A stretch of 64,000 bases of DNA from Caulochytrium protostelioides (taxonomy: Eukaryota; Chytridiomycota; Caulochytriomycetes; Caulochytriales; Caulochytriaceae): the NCBI GenBank assembly GCA_003615045.1, contig ML014187.1:1-64000 (forward strand). Direction: 5' to 3'. The translations under genes were made by a program, and so were the position numbers. The notes below the pieces were generated by a model, which worked only from the letters and a program-made list of their open reading frames with translations, was not told the origin of the DNA and made no database searches. Shown here piece by piece: positions 52,514 to 62,300 of this stretch (position 1 is the first letter of the stretch; every line of letters begins with the position of its first letter).

Positions 52514-55081
52514 CTACGGACTGGTGATGTTGGGCGCGCCCGGTTTCGGCGGTAACGAGTGGCGCATCGGCCGCGGCGGGTCTCGCCGCGCTGTCGAGGG
52601 CAGCGCCGAGGCCGTCGCAGCCGCAGAACCGCCACGGTCGCTGCGGCCATAAGTGCCGCCGTAGCTCCCCTGGCGCGCCGCCGACGTCGACGACGCGACG
52701 AAGAGCTCGTCGCGATAGCCCTGGTTGAACCCGCCATCGTTGGAGGCGGTAGCGAGGCCGCCGGCGCCCGAGGCCGCGGTGGACGTGACCGACGATGCCG
52801 TGCCGCGCTCGGAGGGCCGGTCGGCAAACCCGCGGTCGTGCCAGGACCCGCCACGGCCGAGCTTCGCGCCATTGGCGCGGGATCCGTGGTGCGCGAGGGC
52901 CCCGTCCCACGCGTGGGATGGCGGCATTTCGTCGGGATGCGGAGGGAGGATGCGGTGCCGCCGATTACCAAACTCCTGCATCTCCTGGTCGCGGCGGTTG
53001 CGCGCGTCCAGTTCATGGCTGGCCGCCCAATCCGCGAACCCGGGACCGGTGCGCCGCGGCTTCGGCTCCTTGTGGAAGTACAGGTGATCCAGTGCTTGTT
53101 CGGCACTGAGGCGCTCGGCCGGATTGTTGACGAGCAGCTGGTCCACCAGCGACAGCGCTTCCGGGTCCGCGGTGCGGCGGCTGTTGCGGTAGTGACGCTC
53201 AAAGAAGCCGATGACATCGCGCTTGTGCACAGTCTGGAACGTAGCAGGATCGTCGCGCATCACAACGGGCAGGTAAACGTGGTTCGGCCAGGTCTGCTGG
53301 TTCGGCGTGCCCGTCACCGAAAAGACGGTATCGAGCTGCTGGAAATCACTGCGACCCTGGAACACCGGGATGCGCGTGAGAATTTCGCCAAACACGCAGC
53401 CGACGCCCCACATATCCACCGCGCTGTCGTAGCAGACGGCGCCCAGCAGCAGTTCCGGCGGGCGGTACCATCGCGTCACGACCAGATTCGTGTACTCGCG
53501 CCCCGGGTTGCTTGGGTCATAGGTCCGCGCAAGACCAAAGTCGGCAATCTTGAGCTCGCCGCGGTTGTTGATCAGAATGTTGGCGCTCTTCATGTCGCGA
53601 TGGAGAATCGCGTTGCGGTGGAGGTACCACGTGCCACGGAGGAGCTGCTGCATAAACGACTTGATCTGGTCTGGGTAAAAGACCACGTCTGGGTTCTGCA
53701 GCAAGCCTGCGAGATCGTGCTCCATGTAGGGAAACGACATGAACATGGCGCCGCGCGTACGTTTGTTGGCCGCGATGGTCTGGAGATCGTGACCCTGCGT
53801 GGCGGATGTCGACGCAACTTTGACGGTCTCGTGGACCATCTCCACGAGTTCAATGATGCAGGTATGGTGCAGCGCTTTGAGAATCCGGATCTCACGCAGC
53901 GCTGTGATCGGGATGCCCTCTTTTTCGTTGTGCATCAGAATTTTTTTCAACGCCACTTGCTGGCCCGTGCTTTTGCATGTCGCGCGCGTGACCTCGCCGA
54001 ACGTGCCCTCGCCTACTTTTTCCTTGGACATGGTGTACGCCGACAGATCCGAAAAGCCATGGTACGACCGATCGGGCAGCGGCTCGGTGGATGGCGGCTT
54101 CAGGCGGCCCAGCAGCGGCGAGCCCGTCTTGGACAGGATAGGACTGCTCACGCCCGACAGCGGTTTGTTGATCGTGATCCGCGCGCCATTCAGAGCGGCA
54201 GAGCTCAGAGACGACGTCGGGTCCGACTTGAATAGATCGGCGCTAAGCGGCGCCGCGACGCCTGGCCGCGAGTTCCCGGAGGCCGTTGTTGCGGTTCCGG
54301 GACGAGCGCCACCGACCATCATCTCGCCGGGCGTTCGCGTCCGGGGCGTGCCGCCGAGCGACCGCGCGTGGTCGGGGGTGCCGTGGCCGTGCGAGGACGC
54401 ATGCAGCGCCCCGTCGGCGGCCGCGCCACCGGCATGCGCGCTGCCAGGCGCCGACGTCGTCTGGTCCGACGCGAGCCGCGATGCCTCGTCCATCACAGAA
54501 GCAGCGTCGGCGTCGGCGCCGTCGCGGCCCATAATTTCGCCGTCCTCCAGGTCCTGCAGATGCTGGCTGTCCTGCCGGCGAGCGCATGGGGTCGACTCGG
54601 TTGGATGGTGCGGCGCGGGCGGCGGCGAGTGCACATCGGCTAGCGTGTAGCCCGGCCGCCGGGCGGCGTCGTTGGACTCGGTGGCCGAGGCGGAGACTAT
54701 GGACGCCCGCGCCGACGACCTCGACTCGCCGGCGGCGGTGACCGCTGCTGATGGCGGCGGCGAGGCCCGCCGGCTCGTCGTCTCGACGGACCCGATCGAG
54801 CCAATCGACGTCACGTCGGTATGGCCGGACGGGTCGGCCACGGGGTGCGGGAGCGGCGCCGTCGTGGTGGCGGCGCTGCCGGATGCGGGCCCACGGGCGG
54901 TCTGAAACGCCTCGGCGGATGTCGAGACATCGGCATCGCTTTCGTGGAGCGCCCGCTTAAACGCGCCGCCGATCACGGGGCTGGCCGCGTCAGGCGCTTT
55001 GCGCTTCGGCGGCGGCGCTTCCGCGGAGGCGTGGGAGCGGCCACCGGCCGCCGCGCCGTCCTCAGGCACGCCGTCCGGCAT
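52514..55081 (-). CDS. BUR1: Cyclin-dependent kinase BUR1/CDK9
   Basis: From the ATG at 55081 the protein is 855 residues. The first 330 are disordered, with a KRK basic patch near 27. The kinase domain (about 340-650) has GEGTFGEV, VALKK, an exact PITALRE cyclin-binding helix (about 390), HRDMKSANIL, DFGLA and the T-loop TNLVVTRWYRPPELLLG with a phosphorylatable threonine in VVTRW. PITALRE is the name-giving motif of CDK9 and is shared by yeast Bur1. The enzyme phosphorylates Spt5 and the RNA polymerase II tail to promote elongation. The C-terminal 200 residues are glycine/serine-rich as in Bur1. The frame's first codon is GTG, so the ATG seven codons later is used. Confidence 0.94.
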   Translation of the reverse strand: MPDGVPEDGAAAGGRSHASAEAPPPKRKAPDAASPVIGGAFKRALHESDADVSTSAEAFQTARGPASGSAATTTAPLPHPVADPSGHTDVTSIGSIGSVETTSRRASPPPSAAVTAAGESRSSARASIVSASATESNDAARRPGYTLADVHSPPPAPHHPTESTPCARRQDSQHLQDLEDGEIMGRDGADADAASVMDEASRLASDQTTSAPGSAHAGGAAADGALHASSHGHGTPDHARSLGGTPRTRTPGEMMVGGARPGTATTASGNSRPGVAAPLSADLFKSDPTSSLSSAALNGARITINKPLSGVSSPILSKTGSPLLGRLKPPSTEPLPDRSYHGFSDLSAYTMSKEKVGEGTFGEVTRATCKSTGQQVALKKILMHNEKEGIPITALREIRILKALHHTCIIELVEMVHETVKVASTSATQGHDLQTIAANKRTRGAMFMSFPYMEHDLAGLLQNPDVVFYPDQIKSFMQQLLRGTWYLHRNAILHRDMKSANILINNRGELKIADFGLARTYDPSNPGREYTNLVVTRWYRPPELLLGAVCYDSAVDMWGVGCVFGEILTRIPVFQGRSDFQQLDTVFSVTGTPNQQTWPNHVYLPVVMRDDPATFQTVHKRDVIGFFERHYRNSRRTADPEALSLVDQLLVNNPAERLSAEQALDHLYFHKEPKPRRTGPGFADWAASHELDARNRRDQEMQEFGNRRHRILPPHPDEMPPSHAWDGALAHHGSRANGAKLGRGGSWHDRGFADRPSERGTASSVTSTAASGAGGLATASNDGGFNQGYRDELFVASSTSAARQGSYGGTYGRSDRGGSAAATASALPSTARRDPPRPMRHSLPPKPGAPNITSP

Positions 55082-56792
55082 GGCGCCCGCGAGGACCTGC
55101 ACCCGTGTGCGCGCGAAGAGGGTATACGGACGGTCGCTCGTCGTCCCGCGTCAGCTGGCCGTTGGGAGCCGTCAGCCGCCGCGGACGTGGCGAACGTGGC
55201 TCGGGATCCGCGGCCGATGGGTGGCGTGTGGGTGGGTGGAGTGGCCTCACGGCGGCGTCCGCGTGCGGAGCCGTGACGTCGGCGGGCCAGTCGAGACGTC
55301 AGGGATCAGGGACGGACGATCAGGGATCAGGGACGGTTGTCAGGGACAGGAGGGGGCGCCGTCGGCTGACTCGACATCGAAACGATGCCGCCTGCGACCA
55401 CGTGCCGGCCCTTTCCCATGGCTTCCGCCCTTTCGAGGCTAGCATGGCCATACAAGAAGATGTCCCTTCAATTAACAAGCGTCGTCGTTTCGTTCGTCTC
55501 TGCAAATTGCCGCATAGGGGTCCACGCGTCCACTCGATTGGTGCGCGGTTCCGACCACCAATATGACCATTGGGCAGCGCTCGGCAGCACATGGGGGTGG
55601 CCTAGCCCGCCCATATGCCCCCGCCCGAGCCCCGCCGCCGTGGCATGCGCCATGTTCCTCCCCGTCTATCGCCGGCCCCGCTGGTGGCGGATGTTCGAGT
55701 CTCAGCCCGCGAGGTCCAGCTGGGGGCAACGAGAAGGTGAGCTCGCCAAACTAAGCACACAACATGCCGTAACCTGTGATCGCTTCTCGGAGCCGACCAG
55801 GGGAAGACTGCATTTTTTCTGGTAATGACAAATCGTTCGTCGTTGAAGTTCCCTGCCGTTGTGGAATCCCCTTTCGCTCTCCAATTCTTTGGCTCTTCGC
55901 CATTTGATCCCTCTCCCCGACGCCATGGACCTCCATAGTCCATTTTCCAGAAGCCATGCTTCAGGTCTTTCATGATCGACTGGCGCCACTCTAACGACGC
56001 GCTTAGGGCTCTACACATACAACAGAGCTAGAAGTGTAGCGCCTATTTGCGTCATGATCCATGCTGGCATGTCTCAACGTTTCTCAATGTTGACCTGGTA
56101 GTTTGACCAGTAAATACATTGAACGGCAGGCTCATTATCATGTGATCATGCGGCCATGGTCGGGTATGGCATCGCAATCGCCAACCTCATGGCATCGTCG
56201 TCGGGCTTGGGAGCTCCCCCTTGAAGTCGCGATCATTCTGATGTCTTTGCGGCACCGGCGGCTTGGCTGAACACATGGTCCCCAGCCGCGGCCGTCCGGA
56301 GCGCCGACCCAAGAAAAATGTCCACGCAAAGGGGCCGAAGCCGGGGCGGCGGCATGACGCCGAACGAGCGTCGTGGGGTGGGGCGAAGGCACCAGGGCCG
56401 TCGGAGCACGGCGCCGCATGGTCGAGTGACCAGCACATCCCAGGCCAAAAAAAAACATGGTGGGTGATCCACGGAGATAGCCCATCGTTTTGACCCATCG
56501 CATCGCATCACATCACGCCACACGGCGTCGCACGTCGATACGGTTCTCATCCCACGCGGTTGATGTGGAAGTATACTCCGTGAAGTAGGTCGTGCTGGAA
56601 GGTTATCTCGGGAGTGAGACCGACGAGACGGCGATCGCTGGGGAGTCTTTCCAACGTGAGGTCTCTCGTCGACTCTCCTTTCCTGCCCTCCCCACCCATT
56701 CACCCACGCCCCTCCCGCCTCGCGTCGCTAGCCTCACGTTTCGTGCCCGGCAGCCTACGGTCCAAGTACCGCCGGCACCCGGGGCTGTCACT
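55082..56792. other. Divergent intergenic region
   Basis: About 1.7 kb between the starts of BUR1 and the FYVE gene. It has a direct repeat (55299-55336), and GC drops toward the centre (55960-56150). Frames on both strands carry no recognisable protein. The FYVE frame itself is open upstream to 56592 without an ATG. Confidence 0.5.
55299..55336. repeat. 17-bp direct repeat near the BUR1 promoter
   Basis: TCAGGGATCAGGGACGG occurs at 55299-55315 and again at 55320-55336 (21-bp period, two helical turns), and TCAGGGACAGG follows at 55340. It lies about 220-255 bp upstream of the BUR1 start. Confidence 0.8.
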
Positions 56793-58556
56793 ATGACTCA
56801 AAAGGAGTCCTTGCGGTCGCGCCTCAAGGCGCTGCAGCAGGAGGTCCAGCATCTGAAGGCACAGAACCAGCATCTGAAGGCCAAAGTCGCTGACGCTTCC
56901 TCCTCACTGTCGCCGCCACCACCGCTCCTTGCGGCCGCCGACGCCGATGCCACTCAGCCAGGAGCCGAGATCAAAGAATCAAAAGTGCAACTGGAAGCCC
57001 ATGATGCGTCTGTCACTGTGAATGAGGGTGATGTTGCGTCCAGCCCAAAGAACGATAGCAACGCTGCTGCAGAGGCTCCGTCCTCATCGCAGGCGACAGA
57101 GGTTGTTAATGCTGTTGAGCCGGCGAACGCTGTCGATGCGATCGAGCAGGGAGCTGAACTGGCCAAGCGAGACACTGAACAGACCAAGCAGGCAGAAGCG
57201 CTGGCTGCTATACAGGCGCAGCTAGAGGAAGCGCATCATGATCTGGCGCGTCTGCGCACCGAACGTGACAAGCAGGTCGCCGAAGCTTACCGCTTGGGCC
57301 AGCAGGAGATCCAAGTCAAGCTGGATGCCGCGGAGCGGCGCCTCGCCGAGCAGGACCGCGCGTACGAGGCCCGCAAGCGCGATCTTTCGGATCAGCTCGA
57401 GACAGCGCGCACGACGCTCGCGACGATGACCGCGGAGCGCGACCAAAAGGCCAAGAAACTCACTAAAACGGCGGCGGAGCTGAAGCGATACGTAGACGAA
57501 GCCGAAGTCATGAAAGCGAGTTTCGAGTTTCTGCAGGAGCAGCTGGTCAAGCACCAGCAGGCCCCGGCCGGGCAAGCCGACGCGGCGTCCTGGCAGGAAG
57601 ATTCATCGATGAGCCACGACGAGCTCAGCGTCGCAAGCGATGCGGTCCCCAAACACCCGTTGGGTGAAATATCGTCCAGCGAGGCGCCGTCGAGCGATAA
57701 GCCGTCGAGCGGGGCACCGACGAGCCAGAATGTCATGCCGCATCCGCATGAGTCGGCCATGACGGTTCAGCACGCATCGACCGAGACGCTGCTGGAAGAT
57801 GCAAAGCCAGCAACAACGCCTTCGGTGGACAAGATGATGTCGGAGTATGAAACACAGATCGTAGCCCTGCAGGCGCAGTGCGCTCAGCATGAAGCGACTC
57901 TGCGTGTCGTTGCAGAAGAGTTGGCACAAGCGCGCACCGATGCCAGCGCCACGACGGCTGATCTTCAGGCTCAGCTGGACGACGCGACGCGACGCGAGTT
58001 GGAGGCCTGCCACGAGCATCAGGTCTTGCTGGATCAGATTCAGCAGCTCGATGCCATGTATCGCAAAGCCACCGAGGAGAAGCACGATGTCGAGAAAGCG
58101 GTGGTTGCGCGCGAGCGCCGCGACTATGAAGCGTTGTTGACGGAGACGGATGTCTCGGGAAAACTGCTGCTCGCACTCGTGGATGCCATGCTGCTGCCCA
58201 AGCAGCGCGCCGCCCTGCCGCAGGGCGATGTCCTGCGCCGTGCCGAGACACCGAAAGATGCGCTTGTCATTCGGTACCTGCAGGACGATGCCTGGTGGTC
58301 GCCCTCCGACGTTGCCACCTGCCAGACCGGCACTTGCGGCAAGGCATTTGGCCTGTTCACGCGACGTCATCACTGCCGCTGCTGTGGCGGTCTGTTCTGT
58401 CAGACTTGCACCGCGTATGAGATGCCCTTAAACTGGCGGACCCGTACGCTGGACCCGCGATTTCCGAGCGTCAGGGTGTGTGGTGCATGCCATAACTCGC
58501 CTGCACGGCATCCCGACCATCCGTCGCATCTTGCGGATGACGCTGTGTTTACGTAA
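56793..58556 (+). CDS. Coiled-coil protein with C-terminal FYVE zinc finger
   Basis: From the ATG at 56793 the protein is 587 residues. Coiled-coil heptads are clear at about 3-33 (LRSRLKALQQEVQHLKAQ), 135-250 and 345-450, separated by acidic serine-rich linkers. The C-terminal FYVE domain (about 499-570) has the phosphatidylinositol-3-phosphate motif RRHHCRCCG, FCQTC and RVCGAC. Its first zinc pair is spaced CQTGTC (CX4C) rather than the usual CX2C, and WSPSD replaces WxxD. The layout suggests an endosomal tether such as EEA1 or RUFY proteins, without RUN or C2H2 domains. Function in endosome traffic is inferred from the FYVE finger. The GTG-opened frame before the ATG is not used. Confidence 0.88.
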   Translation: MTQKESLRSRLKALQQEVQHLKAQNQHLKAKVADASSSLSPPPPLLAAADADATQPGAEIKESKVQLEAHDASVTVNEGDVASSPKNDSNAAAEAPSSSQATEVVNAVEPANAVDAIEQGAELAKRDTEQTKQAEALAAIQAQLEEAHHDLARLRTERDKQVAEAYRLGQQEIQVKLDAAERRLAEQDRAYEARKRDLSDQLETARTTLATMTAERDQKAKKLTKTAAELKRYVDEAEVMKASFEFLQEQLVKHQQAPAGQADAASWQEDSSMSHDELSVASDAVPKHPLGEISSSEAPSSDKPSSGAPTSQNVMPHPHESAMTVQHASTETLLEDAKPATTPSVDKMMSEYETQIVALQAQCAQHEATLRVVAEELAQARTDASATTADLQAQLDDATRRELEACHEHQVLLDQIQQLDAMYRKATEEKHDVEKAVVARERRDYEALLTETDVSGKLLLALVDAMLLPKQRAALPQGDVLRRAETPKDALVIRYLQDDAWWSPSDVATCQTGTCGKAFGLFTRRHHCRCCGGLFCQTCTAYEMPLNWRTRTLDPRFPSVRVCGACHNSPARHPDHPSHLADDAVFT

Positions 58557-59343
58557 TTACATATTCACATCCTCTGCGTTCACAACATCTAAAAGAAGCA
58601 TCCCATTTAATCGGTAGACGGAGATGGAGATACAGACATCGAGCCGGAGTTGGAGTCGGGGATAGCAACAGCGACAGGCGTTACGGGCACGATTGGCGCA
58701 GCAAACCACGCGGCACCGCCCCGAATATGATGCATGCGCATCGACCCCTGCAATCTCCGCAAAAGACAACATTTGCCTGGCGGGGGTCAACGAATCCCGC
58801 GTGCAGCTGTCGTTGCCAAGTAAATCACAACGGTCGAACGGTCGGGGGGTCCGGATTGACCCGACCCGGCGGCGATCCGCGAGTGCCCCTCCCTGTCAGG
58901 AACCCCGCTCGGACGGTCAACTTGGACCTCCGCCGTGGGCGGTTGGTTTGCACTTGGTTCCGCTTTCTGGATGAAAGATCGGCAAGCCGGAAATGGGTCC
59001 GGCGTGGATGCCGCCGAGACGGGGATAACAGGGAACACTCGATTGGGCTGACACCGCGCATCGCGAGCAGGAAAGGATCGTGCATCGAGTTACTCCCCAG
59101 ACGAGATGATGATATGACGATCGGCATGTTCTATGCAGACGCAGAAACGTCGATGCCATAGACAGGCCCTGTGACGTGATTCATACTGCACGATCCTGGC
59201 TCGATTTGTGGAGAAAGGCAGCGATTCGACCTGCTAGGTCGTATTCTCCCTTCCCCTGGGTGTCACCTGGCCGTGTGTCCCAACCAGCGGCCCATGACCG
59301 CCCCCTCCCGGAGTGTCGCCGAAACTCCGATACCGCTCATACG
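58557..59343. other. Intergenic region between two plus-strand genes
   Basis: A 787-bp gap with the FYVE 3' flank (AT-rich near 58556-58615) and the LRRC9 promoter. The LRRC9 frame is open from a GTG at 59176, but the added residues look non-coding. No separate gene is seen. Confidence 0.5.
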
Positions 59344-62300
59344 ATGTCGCTGCTGGAATCCCAAATCGCCCGGATGGCCTCCGAGCTGCCGATCCCGATT
59401 GAAGAACTATTCCGCGCGGACGCATCGGCCGGTCAGGAAGATGTAACGGCCTCATCGACGCGTCCTGAAGACTGCGCGCAGCGGATTGCCGAACGCAAGA
59501 TCCTCTTCCGCGCCAACGAGACGATCCGCAGCATCTGCCACCACAACAACATCGGCGTCGAGGCCTTCTGCGCGGAGCATCCCGCGGTGTGCCGTCTCGA
59601 GCTCTGTCACTTCAGCCTGCCCACGGCGTCTTTGAGCGGCATCGATGCGTTCAGCCGCATCACCGAACTCGTGATCTTGGTGCAGGATATCACCGATCTG
59701 CGACCGCTCGGCGCGTGCGTGGAACTGCGCCGCCTGCATGTCTGCGAAACGAAAGTCACACACATCACAGGCCTTGAGAACCTGGTCAAGCTCCAGCATT
59801 TGTTTCTCTACGGCAACTGCATCAGCAAGATCGAGGGATTGACGACTCTCGTCGCATTGGAAGAGCTCTGGCTGAACGATAACCGCATCGCCGTCATCGA
59901 AGGACTCGAGACCCTCAAATCGCTGCGTTATGTTCAGCTGAGTGATAACCGTATCACGACCGTGGGGCGAGGCCTCATAGCGAATCAATCCCTCGAATAC
60001 GTCGGTCTCGCGGGGAACTTGCTCTCGAGTCTGCGCGAGATCACTCAGTTCACGCAACTGCCTAAGCTGAAGCACCTCGTGTTGCAAGATGTCAACTACC
60101 GTCCGAGTCAGATTTCGGTGTTGCTCAACTACCAGATCCACACCATCTTTAACTTACCGCAACTCGAGCATTTGGATAGCATCAAGATCACTCGGGAAAG
60201 CCGTAAGCTGATCGAATCCACGCTGTCCAAGAAACGGCTCTTTTACAACATGCGGATCCGGACCGCTCAACGAAACCAACACATTCTCGCGCGGTACAAT
60301 GCGCAGCGCCACTTGTCGGCGACCGCATCGACTCGGGCCCAGCTCGCAGTGCTCTATGCCAGCTTGACCTGCTTACCCGCAGATAGCGTGGAGGTGCGTC
60401 ATCAGCTGGATGCGCTGATCGAGCAGCGTCTGGCGCTGATGGTCCGCCACGAAGCATTCCGTGACACGGTCAACCGCCGGCTGGTAACCCTGGGCCAGTT
60501 TGCGTTGAAAGAGCTGATGCTGGAAATCGAATCAGGCGGCAATGTCCGGGTTCAGCTGCTTGCGGCCCATCATGAAGGCTACCAAGCCTGCGCGAAGCTG
60601 CTCCAGAGCTGCCCTGCTTTTTATGACCCCGCCGTGACGCCAACCGCCTTGCCGGTGATACATCGGGTCTCCAAGATTCACCACCGCTTCGTCAAGTCCC
60701 AGCTCGATGCGGCCCTCAGTGGGGCGGAAGGACCCGAGCTGGTCCCTCGCCACGTGTTTGCCATCGCCCGTTGTCCGGATGCCGAATCGCCGAGCGACGA
60801 GCCCGAAACCGCGCCCGAGCAGCTTTATGGCGCGCTGGAGTTCGCCGTCCTGCATCCCACGTTCCAAGTACGTAGTGAAATCACCAGTGATATGTTCCCC
60901 ATTGCAGGATCGCGCTACTACCTCATCGTCTCGCGGTGCTATGCGCGCGACGGCCAAGCGACGACCCTGTCGCATGACGCCATCGGCTCGTTTATTATGG
61001 ACTATATGGTCGAGGTATATGTCCCGTACCCGGGCCAGGTGCAACCAGACGTGAATCAACTGAGCCGAATTTCTCTGCTGGACCCTGTATTCCCCTCGGT
61101 GCCCTTCCTCGAAGACGTCGCGAGTCCGCATGATGATGCCCCCATCGACATGCATGAGCTCTTGCAGTGCTTGACGCAGGACCATCCGGCACTCGAAGCT
61201 CTGCAGAGCACCGCCGAAATGATCGTTCCGATGGCCCAGATGCTGTTTGATCAGTCGGAACTGCTCTGCCGGCATGGCGCCATGCCGAATGCCACCACCG
61301 AGAATGCGCCTCCTGAACCGGCCTCGTGGCCAATGATTCTGGCCATGCACCAGAACCCCATGAACAACTGTTTTCTGACGCCCGCTTCTCCGCTTGATCA
61401 CGCCAACAACTTGGCCAACCCGAATCTCATCACCCGCCTAGAGCTGGGCGGCTGTGGTCTCACAAACTTGGACTTGTTTCCGCCGTCTATGCCATCCTTA
61501 CGGCATCTCGGACTCGCGCGCAACCGGCTGAGTGCTGTGGATGAATTGATGCGATACCCACTACTGACGCATGCTGATCTGCAGCTCAACCGGCTGACTT
61601 CGATCGATGTCCTCGGCGATCATCCGCATCTTTCGCGCCTCAGCATTGATGAAAATGTCGTTTCCGAGGTCTGTCGGCTTCCCCCCTCGCTCAAGTTTCT
61701 CTCCGCACGCAGCAACGGCCTGTCCGCCATTCGGCTCGGGCATCCGGCTAATGCGCTTTCAGAGCTCTATCTGGGCGACAATGCCTTCAACAACTTCAGC
61801 GACGTGCTTCCCTGGAAATCGTGGCCTCGCCTGGTCATTCTCGATCTGGCAGAAAACGACGTCATAACGTTGCCCAACTATCGCTTCTTTTTGATCTTCC
61901 ATCTCGTAACCCTCAAAGTGCTGGACGGCTTGACCATTAGCCGCTCTGAGCAAGAGTCGGGCCAAGAGCTCTTTAAGGGCCGCCTGACAATTGAACTCCT
62001 CGAGCAGAAGCTGGCGTCGATGGACGGACCCACCACCCAATTGAATCTGTCGAATCAGCAGTTCCGTGAGATCGAGTGCTTCAAGGCCGCCGCGTGGGTC
62101 GATCTCGCCCCATTGTGGGGCAGCCTGCGGTCGCTCACCCTGGACAACAATCAGCTCACCCACCTCTCGGGCTTGGTCGCATTAACGGGACTACGATCGC
62201 TGTCGGTGCGGTGTAACCGTATCACAAAGCTGTTTCCCTGTCCTTCGCGTCGTGGGGATCCGCTTGCAGGATCGAAGCCATCTTTGCGAAATGGCAGCAG

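Noticed and set aside
52559-54235. 558-codon plus-strand frame opposite BUR1
   Set aside because: Antisense to a complete kinase domain; its translation has no recognisable content.
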